DNA of 64,000 nt from JAWKOK01 sp963765875 (lineage in GTDB: Bacteria; Chloroflexota; Anaerolineae; Caldilineales; Caldilineaceae): NCBI GenBank assembly GCA_963765875.1, contig CAVXYK010000020.1:1-64000 (forward strand), written 5' to 3'. The notes beneath the pieces are model-generated. The model saw only the letters and a list, made by a program, of their open reading frames with translations. It was not told the DNA's origin and did no database searches. This document shows positions 51,104-59,396 of the stretch, piece by piece (position 1 is the first letter of the stretch; each line of letters opens with the position of its first letter). Made by a program: the position numbers and the translations under genes.

Positions 51104-52042
51104 CTACTCAGTCGCTCCGCCGGCACAAGATGGAGCGTATAGTCGATACGAATCGAAATTCACTTCCGCCGGTTCGCCGCCTGCGCGACCGGCTAGACCA
51201 GTACTGCCGGTCGGTAATGCTGGAGAACTCGTCTGATAGAGGACTTGGCCGTTGACTGCGAATGTCATTGCTTCACCATCATCCTGCAGACTGAGCGTAT
51301 TGGCCACGCCTGCAGGATTGATGATCGACTCAACTTGTCTCGCCTGTACGACCCTCCACACGCCGTCCTGTGCCGATAGCACTTCATAGGCGCCGGCGCC
51401 ATCAACATGGAACAGATAGAAAGTGCTTTCATTCTGATAGCGCCCAACGAGACCCGCATAGCCCGAAGGAGACTCTGGAGCGACGATTGCCTCTGTCTCA
51501 ATGTGATAGGCGCGGGAAGAGCAATTGGTCGCCAGGACCGACCAGGCGATATTATTGGGCCAGAGACGCATTCGATAGAGACCCTCATCTGAGACATGTC
51601 CCATGACGTAGGCGCCGGGTCGGTCCGCTGTCGCAACCGTACTATTCGGCTGATTGAGATCACTGCCTGCCAACAAGAGATAGCCCTTGAGGTCGCTTTC
51701 CGAGAGATCTGCCGGCGCTACACCGCCGGCGAAGCTCCGAATCACCCAGGGCCATGAAGTCGGCGCATCCGCCACTTTTGCAAAGACCAGCAAGAGGGTA
51801 GCGATGATAATTGCGGTAACCACGCCAGTCAAAGTCCACAACTGAGTTCGATTCGACGCTACCTCATCCGGCGGCCGCTGAGGAGCGGCTTTTGCAGTGG
51901 AGCGTTGAGCAGACAGACCGATTGACATGCGTTTCTGCATCTGCTCATCCTGAAAGGTTGTGCTTTCAGGTGATTCCAACGGTTCTGGGGATGCTGCAGC
52001 CGGTTGCTTTTGGGGAGGAGTCATGAAATTATCCTGATGCAT
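51104..52042 (-). CDS. Single-pass protein with lectin-like extracellular domain
   Basis: 312 aa from 52042 (an ATG at 52024 is equally possible). A Pro/Gln/Ser-rich cytoplasmic part of about 70 residues precedes one membrane segment (LWTLTGVVTAIIIATLLLVF). The outside part has SRAYHIETEAIVAPESPSGY, GLVGRYQNESTFYLFHVDGA and FAVNGQVLYQTSSPALPTGS, a pattern seen in concanavalin-like beta-sandwich domains. Function unknown, possibly carbohydrate or surface binding. Confidence 0.62.
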   Translation of the reverse strand: MHQDNFMTPPQKQPAAASPEPLESPESTTFQDEQMQKRMSIGLSAQRSTAKAAPQRPPDEVASNRTQLWTLTGVVTAIIIATLLLVFAKVADAPTSWPWVIRSFAGGVAPADLSESDLKGYLLLAGSDLNQPNSTVATADRPGAYVMGHVSDEGLYRMRLWPNNIAWSVLATNCSSRAYHIETEAIVAPESPSGYAGLVGRYQNESTFYLFHVDGAGAYEVLSAQDGVWRVVQARQVESIINPAGVANTLSLQDDGEAMTFAVNGQVLYQTSSPALPTGSTGLAGRAGGEPAEVNFDSYRLYAPSCAGGATE

Positions 52043-52292
52043 GAATGTTGTCAGCGATGATACGTAGATTATAGCACCTTCAAAAGGCTGTGCGCAAGGA
52101 GTTTAGTTCGTTTTCAGGCAAGAGACGAAAATGCGGTCATTTTTGGTGTTACCTTGAAGACTTTGCCATGCAATCTACTGTGTACTGAGCTCAGGAAATG
52201 GCGTCGCTTGATGTCATGGTCAAATACCGATCAATGCGCTTCGCTGTCTCTGAATAACAACGACCTAGCCGCTTGTCAGAGAGAAAGCTGAT

Positions 52293-52390
52293 GAGTCCAC
52301 TGCAAAAAGGGTTTATTTCACCACAGAGGCACGGAGGAATCACAGAGTGCACAGAGGAAAAGCTCTTTCCATCTACGCTTATTTGCGCCC
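52293..52390. repeat. TIR end plus CACAGAGG-type repeat
   Basis: GAGTCCACTGCAAAAAGGG (52293-52311) is the TIR-family left end, followed at once by TTTCACCACAGAGGCACGG and CACAGAGTGCACAGAGG. The right end is not recognised. Part of a 709-nt gap before comEA. Confidence 0.65.
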
Positions 52391-52488
52391 ATCTGCGGCT
52401 GATTTTTTCGTCACTCTGACAGCCTGCTAAACTGAGGGCACAACGAGAACGATAGTTTTTCCGGCGGTTATGATAGACCCGGCTTCGA

Positions 52489-52579
52489 TACTTCGACAAG
52501 CTCAGTAGAGACCGGGCTCAGCCTGCGCCCTCTGGGTAGCCGATGCCTGAGCTTGGCCTGTACTGAGCCTGACGAAGTA
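52489..52579. repeat. TACTTCGACAAGCTCAGTA inverted repeat
   Basis: TACTTCGACAAGCTCAGTA and TACTGAGCCTGACGAAGTA are imperfect arms about 50 nt apart, with GGGCTCAGCC words inside. No gene is seen between here and the promoter at 52674. Confidence 0.7.
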
Positions 52580-52673
52580 CGGAAGGCAGAGGCGGTCGCC
52601 AATGAAAACCATGATTTCGTAGAAACTTCGGTTTAGGTCAGGTTTCGTGGTTCTTCGTTGACAAAAAAGCAGG

Positions 52674-52702
52674 TTGCGTTTCCCAATGCTCCGCGCTATA
52701 CT
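52674..52702 (+). promoter_or_regulatory. Likely sigma-70-type promoter of comEA
   Basis: TTGCGT (52674-52679), a 17-nt spacer and TATACT (52697-52702) stand 50 nt before the comEA ATG. Confidence 0.5.
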
Positions 52703-52751
52703 TGTGGCCAGTTGACCTTTCTGAAAACCTAATCACCTGTTGAGAGAGACC

Positions 52752-53507
52752 ATGAATCCCCCGAATTCTGTCTCATCCAGCTTGGATGTCCACTCCAAAT
52801 CAGCGGCCAAAACCGACGATCCTGCAATGGTTCTGTCTGCCACTGCGAGCTTCCATCTCTTCTCCTTCACTCTCGGCGTATTGATGACGGTGATTTTGAT
52901 TGGTGGAAGTCTCTTCCTGTTGCGAAAGCCGGACCCGCCGCCGATTGTGCTTCAGCCGCCCCCAACGCCATCGCCGACCGATACGCCTGCACCGACCGCG
53001 ACACCCGCGCCCATGACGGTATTTGTCAGCGGGGCTGTCTCCTTTCCAGGTCTCTATCTGTTGGCAGCGGACGCGCGCGTAGGGGACGCCATCGAAAGTG
53101 CGGGTGGGCTGACTCAAGATGCCGACGCTGTGATCGTGAATCAGGCTGAGAAGCTGTGGGATGGGGCGCAGGTGCATGTGCCGTCTGTTGCCTCGCCGGG
53201 CATTCTATCGCCGGAAGACGCTGCCGCCGGCGAGGCTGCAACTCGATTCGGCGAACCGCCTGCCGGGGTGTCAGGCCTTGCTGATGCCGTCAGCCCTGAG
53301 AATGGGTCGGGCAGCTCGAAAAATCAGGGCATCGACATCAACGCCGGCAGCCTGGCTGAACTGGAGACGCTGCCCGGCATCGGCCCAAGCAAAGCTCAGG
53401 CAATCGTGGACAATCGGCCCTATGATGCTGTCGACGAACTGGCGCGTGTTCCGGGAATCGGGGCCAAGACCGTAGAACAACTGCGTGAGCTAGTCATTGT
53501 GAGATAG
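52752..53507 (+). CDS. comEA: ComEA-type DNA-binding protein
   Basis: ATG 52752 (after GAGAGAGA) gives 251 aa. One membrane segment (FTLGVLMTVILIGGSLFLL, about 37-55) precedes a Pro/Thr linker and a SLBB domain (MTVFVSGAVSFPGLYLLAAD). The C-terminal helix-hairpin-helix reads IDINAGSLAELETLPGIGPS, then ARVPGIGAKTVEQL, which binds double-stranded DNA. ComEA captures DNA outside the membrane for natural transformation. No comEC follows here, so the competence genes are split. Confidence 0.9.
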   Translation: MNPPNSVSSSLDVHSKSAAKTDDPAMVLSATASFHLFSFTLGVLMTVILIGGSLFLLRKPDPPPIVLQPPPTPSPTDTPAPTATPAPMTVFVSGAVSFPGLYLLAADARVGDAIESAGGLTQDADAVIVNQAEKLWDGAQVHVPSVASPGILSPEDAAAGEAATRFGEPPAGVSGLADAVSPENGSGSSKNQGIDINAGSLAELETLPGIGPSKAQAIVDNRPYDAVDELARVPGIGAKTVEQLRELVIVR

Positions 53508-53524
53508 GCGGTCGGACAAATCGT

Positions 53525-53727
53525 GCCTAAGGCCGCTGCAAGAAATTGAATCCCTGTTTGATGATGCTTGCGCAGAGGCTTGCAGGCCGTCAAATAGGGA
53601 TTTGATTTCTTTGAACGGCCTTAGGCCGTTCCAGAGATAGAGATGCCCCGGCGCAAGTCCCCGACACGGCCCACGAGCGGGATATCCAGACCAGGCTTCA
53701 ACTGGGCCGTGCCGGCGACTTTGGAGG
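53525..53727. repeat. Compound palindrome, inverted sister of 3018-3135
   Basis: CTAAGGCCGCTGCAAGAAAT faces ATTTCTTTGAACGGCCTTAG in the first hairpin. The second has AAGTCCCCGACACGGCCCA against TGGGCCGTGCCGGCGACTT. The interior words CCCAGTTGAAG and GGATATCCCGCTCGTGGGCC (on the opposite strand) match the 3018 copy. Confidence 0.7.
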
Positions 53728-53729
53728 AA

Positions 53730-54782
53730 TCAACTCCTTGGAACGGCCTGAGTAGATGCAGCGCCAGCGGGATGTGCCGCCTTGTGCAAGGGCGTACCGT
53801 CTGGAGCCGTCAGTGTTTCTGGATTCGCGCCTACGTCATAGACCCGGATCATGGCCGGTGTGCGTTTGGATACGAGGCCGGTGAGTACCGACGCATATTC
53901 GTCCAAAAGCAGCGCAATGATGATGAAGCTGTCAGAAGGCATCTCGTTCTGAATTTGTGTGAGCTGTGCTAAGGGGATGTTCAAGGTGGCATCGATCATG
54001 CTCAGATCGTTGTTGCCCACGGCAAGGTCGCTCACGCCCACAACACCGAGATCCCCGTACGCGTCTTTGGCCAAGACTGCGGTGTTGACGACCACGACTT
54101 CACCGCGATCGACCGCATTTTGCAGCAGATTCAACATGGATTGCAAGCGGCTGTAGTTTGGCAGCGCGATGGCAACGATATCGTAGGCGGTGCTCAGTGT
54201 CGGTAGTGCACGTGCGTTTCGCTCTGGGGCGCCCTTGTGAAACCAGCGATAGACCCGATCCACCAGAAACTCATTCTGTCGCGCACGCCATGAATAGATG
54301 ACACAGGTTCCCACCAAACGGTCATGCAGGGTGCGCCGCTCCCTATCGGTCAACACTATCCAAAAACCGAAACCCAACGGAATGGCTGAGATGAAATAGC
54401 CCAGCCATCGTATGATGCTGAGCGGGATGGTCATGCGCTCACCGTCCATGCGAACGACGCGCACGCCCATCACATATTTGCCGATCGTCTGGCCGGCAAT
54501 TGAAATCAACACAGCGAAATAGATCGGCGGCGTTAGAACAGTCACCAGAAACCAGAGTATGTTGACACTCGTGCAGAAGATGAAGGCCAGATTCTGGAAA
54601 CTTGCCTGCTCCGTGCCGCACGAGGATAGATCAAAATTGAGAAAATAGGTGACCGGCAGAGAGATCACCCAGTTGATGATGATGACCGCCAGGCTGACGA
54701 TAACGATATCCACGATTAGCGCAGTGCCACGTGTTACCAGGCCGGCATATTGGCCCATCATGGTGCGGTTACTTGAGGCCAT
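53730..54782 (-). CDS. RDD-family membrane protein with C-terminal DUF1269-like part
   Basis: ATG 54782 gives 350 aa. The RDD part (about 1-170) has AGLVTRGTALIVDIVIVSLA (Arg, Asp, Asp motif residues), then GQTIGKYVMGVRVVRMDGER and RTLHDRLVGTCVI. After a loop, the C-terminal part reads DIVAIALPNYSRLQSMLNLL, VVVVNTAVLAKDAYGDLGVV, which resembles DUF1269 proteins. It overlaps the upstream gene's stop by 14 nt. Probably an ion or small-molecule channel-like protein; function not known. Confidence 0.68.
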   Translation of the reverse strand: MASSNRTMMGQYAGLVTRGTALIVDIVIVSLAVIIINWVISLPVTYFLNFDLSSCGTEQASFQNLAFIFCTSVNILWFLVTVLTPPIYFAVLISIAGQTIGKYVMGVRVVRMDGERMTIPLSIIRWLGYFISAIPLGFGFWIVLTDRERRTLHDRLVGTCVIYSWRARQNEFLVDRVYRWFHKGAPERNARALPTLSTAYDIVAIALPNYSRLQSMLNLLQNAVDRGEVVVVNTAVLAKDAYGDLGVVGVSDLAVGNNDLSMIDATLNIPLAQLTQIQNEMPSDSFIIIALLLDEYASVLTGLVSKRTPAMIRVYDVGANPETLTAPDGTPLHKAAHPAGAASTQAVPRS

Positions 54783-55632
54783 AGGTGTGCTCCTGAACAA
54801 AATCGGATGGGAGTCGTCCATATTCCGCCCGTCGTCGGACATCTTCCGGCGGCAGCGGAAGCTCGTCCTGCGGTGTCAGGCGAAGTAGACTGCGAACGAT
54901 GATATCGGCAATCGAATCCCCGGTTACCGTACGTTCGCGCAATTCATCGCGTACCTCGCTGGCCATGCCCAGGCTCTGGCCCTGAATCAGCGTTTGGACT
55001 GCAGCCGGATAGTGGTTGAGGTAGTCGACATAGTCATCGCCCTGGACACGGACCAACTCCTCCAGTTCCTCTGGATGTTCCTGGAGATATTGCAGGTATA
55101 GGCCGGCCTGGGCTTTGATCAGATCCTGGATCTGCTGACTGGATGCCAGCTCCGGAAGGACCTGTTCCATCTGCCTCAGCACTAAGTCCACCACGCCAGG
55201 GTGGAATGCCAGCAGAGGAATGACCCGATCTATCTGCGCCCGAATCAGCCGGTCCACCTGTGGACTGTCCTGGAGATATTCGAGAACGGCATCGATGATG
55301 CCGCTGACCGGCCCGATCGCAAATCCGGCGCCCTGATTCAGGAAGTCTTGCCCCTTTTCATCCAACGTGCTCACAGTCAACCCAACGCGATCTCCCACCG
55401 CCTCGACGGGGGTCATCACTCTATCGGTCACGCCCATGACACTGAGCGGAACACGAACGGGCTTGGTGGCGACATCGGCGACTCTGAGTGCCCCTTTGGT
55501 CACGTTGGTGGCCGTTGACACGCCGCTTTCAACTACGTCGCTCATGGTGTCTCCCACAATGGATACGCCGCCCAGCGCGACGCTGCCCAGTCGACCGACA
55601 ATAGTTCGTTTGCTTGAGCGTTCATTTGCCAT
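54769..55632 (-). CDS. Hypothetical protein, 287 aa, co-transcribed with the RDD gene
   Basis: I do not recognise a family. The N-terminal third is Gly/Val/Thr-rich (GSVALGGVSIVGDTMSDVVE). From about 130 onward are amphipathic helices with repeated patterns (RAQIDRVIPLLAFHPGVVDL, then LPELASSQQIQDLIKAQAGL, LQEHPEELEELVRVQGDDY). No signal peptide. Coupled to the RDD gene by overlap, so likely a partner acting at the inner face of the membrane. Confidence 0.6.
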   Translation of the reverse strand: MANERSSKRTIVGRLGSVALGGVSIVGDTMSDVVESGVSTATNVTKGALRVADVATKPVRVPLSVMGVTDRVMTPVEAVGDRVGLTVSTLDEKGQDFLNQGAGFAIGPVSGIIDAVLEYLQDSPQVDRLIRAQIDRVIPLLAFHPGVVDLVLRQMEQVLPELASSQQIQDLIKAQAGLYLQYLQEHPEELEELVRVQGDDYVDYLNHYPAAVQTLIQGQSLGMASEVRDELRERTVTGDSIADIIVRSLLRLTPQDELPLPPEDVRRRAEYGRLPSDFVQEHTYGLK

Positions 55633-55697
55633 GGTGGTTTCCTTTCGACTTTCGTCAGCAAAAAGTGCGATCTGCTGCTATTCTAGCACTTCTGGGC

Positions 55698-56468
55698 TCA
55701 ACCCCTCATCTGGGAACGGTGGTTTGCGGTACGCAACTCAAATTCATATTCACTCAGAGCCGGCATTTCGGCACTTCTGGCGCGTTCCAGTGAGGCGTCA
55801 ATGTCATAGGGCAAACGAACGATCTCGATGGAGACGGGTCCGGGCGTCGTGCTGTTGCAGTGCCCTTTTAGGATCGCGTATCCGGCCAGCGTGATGTAGT
55901 CCATGGGATTACCCACGCTGCCGACGTTGAAGAGCGTCCTCCCTTCCACAGGCAGCATGTAGGCGTGGTGGATGTCTCCGTAGCCGACGATATCCGGCTC
56001 AGGCCGGGCATAGCCTGTGAATGGCGTGTTCTCGAACATGGCCCGCAGCGTGAACGGCTCATCAAAGAAGAGAACCCGCTGGAAGACGCCCTGTTGCGAG
56101 GCGTGGAAAAGGCGCACATGTTTGCCGCTCACGGTTAGGTCGATTGTGTTGGGCAGGCCGGCCAGGTAGGATAGTCGTTCCCGGCCGATCCGTTCCCGCT
56201 GCCAGGCCAAATGACCCGGCCGATCCCAGCCCTTGTCGATGAGCGTTTCCAGGTCAAGTGAGACGATGTCTTCATCCCAATTGCCCATCACGACCGTCGT
56301 GCACGCTTCTTGACAGATATCGATAACCTCAGTCGAGTCCGGCCCCTTGCCCGCCAGATCGCCCAGGCAATAGATTGTATCGATGCCACGTGCGCATATG
56401 TCCGCCAGGACAGTCTCCAAGGCCAGCAGATTGCTGTGGATATCCGAGATGATTGCGATCTGATCCAT
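55698..56468 (-). CDS. Metallophosphoesterase (YfcE-like)
   Basis: ATG 56468 gives 256 aa. Metal-binding motifs are in order: SDIHSNLLALE (Asp, His), LGDLAGKGPDS (Asp), GNWDED (Asn), HASQQG and GYGDIHHAYM (His pair), then FNVGSVGNP. It hydrolyses a phosphodiester or phosphomonoester in the cytoplasm; the substrate is not indicated. It stands after a CCACGAAG-type hairpin. Confidence 0.88.
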   Translation of the reverse strand: MDQIAIISDIHSNLLALETVLADICARGIDTIYCLGDLAGKGPDSTEVIDICQEACTTVVMGNWDEDIVSLDLETLIDKGWDRPGHLAWQRERIGRERLSYLAGLPNTIDLTVSGKHVRLFHASQQGVFQRVLFFDEPFTLRAMFENTPFTGYARPEPDIVGYGDIHHAYMLPVEGRTLFNVGSVGNPMDYITLAGYAILKGHCNSTTPGPVSIEIVRLPYDIDASLERARSAEMPALSEYEFELRTANHRSQMRG

Positions 56469-56565
56469 TTCCGAAATTCCCTTGGGGTTCAATCTCTTGG
56501 CGGGTTTGATGATCCGTGTCCTATTTGTTCGCTGGCTAAAGCCTAGGGCCAATGCAGGAAAATAT

Positions 56566-56640
56566 TTATCCACGAAGGGTTACAAATTTCCACAAATATC
56601 AGCCTTCTTCGTGTTTCTTTGTGTCCTTCGTGGATCGTTA
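56566..56640. repeat. CCACGAAG-type hairpin
   Basis: TTATCCACGAAGGGTTACAA and TTTGTGTCCTTCGTGGATC form an imperfect stem. Related to 21220-21290. Confidence 0.65.
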
Positions 56641-56656
56641 TTTCTTTGGATTCGCC

Positions 56657-57631
56657 TTAGCCAATCTCTTCTCTCGCGCGTTCAAGCAGGGCTCGCATGT
56701 AGCCGATGGCGTAGGCTGTTGACGCCCCTTTTCCGGCATCGGGCGTGAAGGTGGGCGAGTGATCCAGGATCATCGTACCGTCGTAGCCGACCTCTTGGAA
56801 GGCTCGCATAGCTCGATACATATCGAAGTAGCCTTCGTCTACAAAGGTTTCGACAAAGTGTGGCAATGGAGCAGTCACATTGCGGAAGTGGACAATGAAG
56901 ATCTTGCCCTGCTCGCCAAAGGTGTTGATGGCCTTCAACATATCGCCGAAGTCGTCGCCGCCTTCCAGCCAACAGCCCGTGCAGAACTCCATGCCCAGGT
57001 TGTCGCTGTTGCCGATCTCGAAGGCGCGCTGGTAGCTCTCGAAGCTGTTGATGAGGCATGGTATACCCGCGATGGACTCGACCGGTGGATCGTTGGGGTG
57101 CAGTGCCAGCCGCACACCTGCCTCCTCGGCCACCGGGATGATCTCTTTGATGAAGTAGGTATAGTTTTCCCAGATCTCGTCCTGGGTGTAGATCCGACCG
57201 TGGGTCAGATCTTGCTGGTTGAGCACGTCCATGTCCACGGCGCGGGCAACCGCCCCGCCGCGCACAGGCTGCGGCTCTGTGCTCCACACCTGATCCGGCT
57301 CCCAGGTGAAGGTGGTGGTATGGATGCCGGCGGCGCCCAGGTTGCGGATGAAACGTTTGAAGCGCTCGATGTCATGGTCGCGCTGCGGCGTGGCCAGGTG
57401 AATGTTGGGCGACTTGCCCAGTTCAAAGCAGCCGACGTTGAAGAGCGTTAGGCCAAAGGCGTTCACCCGCTCACGCAGAGCCGTCAACCCGGCAACGGTG
57501 GACTGTTTCTCCGGCACCCAGGCATAGACATGATCGACGCCCAATTGTTGAATAAAGATGAGCTCTTCTTCGGACGGTTGCGCGGGAATGTGAATCGACA
57601 GCTTGATGCCGGGTTCGAGCAGGACAGACAT
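56657..57631 (-). CDS. Mannonate dehydratase-like (UxuA family) TIM-barrel protein
   Basis: ATG 57631 has AAGGGA 10 nt upstream; a second ATG at 57649 is possible. The 324-aa TIM barrel has EEAGVRLALHPNDPPVESIA (His of the conserved HPNDPP), NSDNLGMEFCTGCWLEGG (the Cys-Thr-Gly metal site) and KIFIVHFRNVTAP (His). This set is that of UxuA, which converts D-mannonate to 2-keto-3-deoxygluconate with Fe or Mn. It is shorter than E. coli UxuA (about 394 aa), so a related substrate is possible. Confidence 0.83.
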   Translation of the reverse strand: MSVLLEPGIKLSIHIPAQPSEEELIFIQQLGVDHVYAWVPEKQSTVAGLTALRERVNAFGLTLFNVGCFELGKSPNIHLATPQRDHDIERFKRFIRNLGAAGIHTTTFTWEPDQVWSTEPQPVRGGAVARAVDMDVLNQQDLTHGRIYTQDEIWENYTYFIKEIIPVAEEAGVRLALHPNDPPVESIAGIPCLINSFESYQRAFEIGNSDNLGMEFCTGCWLEGGDDFGDMLKAINTFGEQGKIFIVHFRNVTAPLPHFVETFVDEGYFDMYRAMRAFQEVGYDGTMILDHSPTFTPDAGKGASTAYAIGYMRALLERAREEIG

Positions 57632-57667
57632 GATGGTGGTTCCCTTCATGGTGGGTAGTGTTCGCGT

Positions 57668-57740
57668 GTGAGTTTTTCACCACGGAGGCACGGAGAATGC
57701 ACAGAGCGCACGGAAGAAGGGCAGCGATTGTCCCTACTCA
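57668..57740. repeat. Half copy of the CACGGAG-type repeat
   Basis: TTTTTCACCACGGAGGCACG and CACAGAGCGCACGGAAGAAG match the left arm of 28158-28366. It lies between the two minus-strand genes; the remaining bases to 57802 show CCATTTGCG/CGCCCATT words only. Confidence 0.6.
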
Positions 57741-57802
57741 TCTCCATCTGCATCCATTTGCGTTTATCTGCGCCCATTCTTGTCGAACGTTGGAGCAGAC
57801 TG

Positions 57803-58225
57803 TTACGAATAATCCTGGCTGATGATCGTCTTTGGCTCAAGTACGATCAGTACTGCTGGGTTCTTTTTGGCAATTTCGTAGTAGCGCTCAGTCTCTTGGT
57901 CGGAGGATTGATAGCGACGAATGATGCGTTTGCGCATCTCGGCCTGGATTCCTTGGCCGGGTTCGATCAGCGTGGCCGAGCCGGAGACGACGACGTAGCG
58001 AGAATCACCACGGCAGCCATCGATGCAGAGCGTGATCGACGGGTCGCGTCGCAGATTGCGAACCTTGACCGTGCTGTCGACGGCGCTGACATAGAATCGG
58101 CCATCCTCGTACAGATACCAGACCGGCGTCAACTGAGGCGGGCCGCTACTGCGATTGGTCGCCAGAATCGCATGCCGATCTGCTTCGACGAATTCGTCCA
58201 AGACTTTGGGGCTCATGGTTGCCAT
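57803..58225 (-). CDS. Pyridoxamine-5'-phosphate-oxidase-fold protein (PPOX class)
   Basis: ATG 58225 (AAAGGAGG 12 nt upstream) gives 140 aa. FVEADRHAILATNRSSGPPQ and LTPVWYLYEDGRFYVSAVDS then VRNLRRDPSITLCIDG are the flavin- or F420-binding split barrel. A PPOX protein of this form often uses F420 (F420-dependent biliverdin or quinone reductase-like). The substrate is unknown. It diverges from the EamA gene. Confidence 0.85.
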   Translation of the reverse strand: MATMSPKVLDEFVEADRHAILATNRSSGPPQLTPVWYLYEDGRFYVSAVDSTVKVRNLRRDPSITLCIDGCRGDSRYVVVSGSATLIEPGQGIQAEMRKRIIRRYQSSDQETERYYEIAKKNPAVLIVLEPKTIISQDYS

Positions 58226-58355
58226 ACGCCTTTTTCCTCCTTTGGAGAATCGTGCTACCATCGATTGTATCGACCGGACTGTTGAGAGAACGACGCTTAT
58301 ACTTTACTTTGCCGGGCCTGGAATCACAAACGAAATTCGGAAGAGTCCCGTCGTC

Positions 58356-59270
58356 ATGAGCGTCACTGCCGCCATCCTGATCATCACCTCTGCGTTCATG
58401 CACGCGTCGTGGAATTTCATCAGCAAGCGGCGTAGTCCATCGCTGGCCTTTTTCTTCGTAATGGCGCTTTCGGGGGCAATGATTATGTCCCCGTTTCTGA
58501 TTGGGCATCGCGATATCCTTCCGTCGATTCCGAGGTCGGTCTGGGGATTGATATTGGCGACCGGCGTCGCTCAGTTGATCTATTTCACCGGTTTGGCCGG
58601 AGCCTATCAGAGGGGCGATATTTCGCTGGCCTACCCGCTGGCGAGAGCATTGCCCGTGCTCATGATCGCAGCTATCAGCATCCTACTGGGACGCGGGGAC
58701 GATATCGGCGCACTTAGCCTGTTGGGCATGCTGTTGATCACGGCGGGCTGTGTGCTCCTGCCGCTGACCCATTTTCAATCTGTACGTCCGGCAGACTACT
58801 TTGGGATGGTCTATTTGATGGTGCTGATTGCGGCCATCGGCACAACCGGCTATACGCTGATTGATGATCAGGCATTGAGGCAGCTACGGGAGACGCCTGC
58901 CATTCGACTTTCGAACCGCGAGATTACCCTGTTATTCATCTCCCTCCAGGCAATCAGTACCGCAATGATGATTGGTATGGGAACAATTCTGCGCCCAAGT
59001 GGGCGTAGTCAATTGAAGGCCGTTCTGCGTAGTCGTTCTCTCTTGATGTCCGGGGCGTTGACGGGCGTAATTGTAATGACAACATATGGCCTGGTGCTTG
59101 CGTCGATGGCCTACGTGACCGATGTGAGTTACGTTGCGGCATTTCGCCAGCTAAGTATTCCGATTGGCGCGATGCTGGGCTTCACGCTACAGCACGAACC
59201 CAGATACCGGCCCAAAATGCTGGGCATCATTATTGTATCGTTCGGGTTGATCTTGGTGGGGCTTGGCTAA
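58356..59270 (+). CDS. EamA/DMT-family transporter
   Basis: ATG 58356 gives 304 aa. Ten hydrophobic segments are arranged as two EamA halves, the first ending near 145 (LITAGCVLLPL), the second from about 175. ASWNFISKR after segment 1 and PLARALPVLMIAAISILLG support the DMT family. It likely exports small metabolites. It stands alone. Confidence 0.87.
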   Translation: MSVTAAILIITSAFMHASWNFISKRRSPSLAFFFVMALSGAMIMSPFLIGHRDILPSIPRSVWGLILATGVAQLIYFTGLAGAYQRGDISLAYPLARALPVLMIAAISILLGRGDDIGALSLLGMLLITAGCVLLPLTHFQSVRPADYFGMVYLMVLIAAIGTTGYTLIDDQALRQLRETPAIRLSNREITLLFISLQAISTAMMIGMGTILRPSGRSQLKAVLRSRSLLMSGALTGVIVMTTYGLVLASMAYVTDVSYVAAFRQLSIPIGAMLGFTLQHEPRYRPKMLGIIIVSFGLILVGLG

Positions 59271-59396
59271 TATCGATAGGGTGAAGCGGCAAAATTCCGT
59301 CTGCATGGTAGGCAAAAGAAGAAAGTATGTTACAATTTTCGAAATTGACGCCTGCCGCGGAAAGAGAGTGGCGGAAAGACAGTAAATGTGATTACC

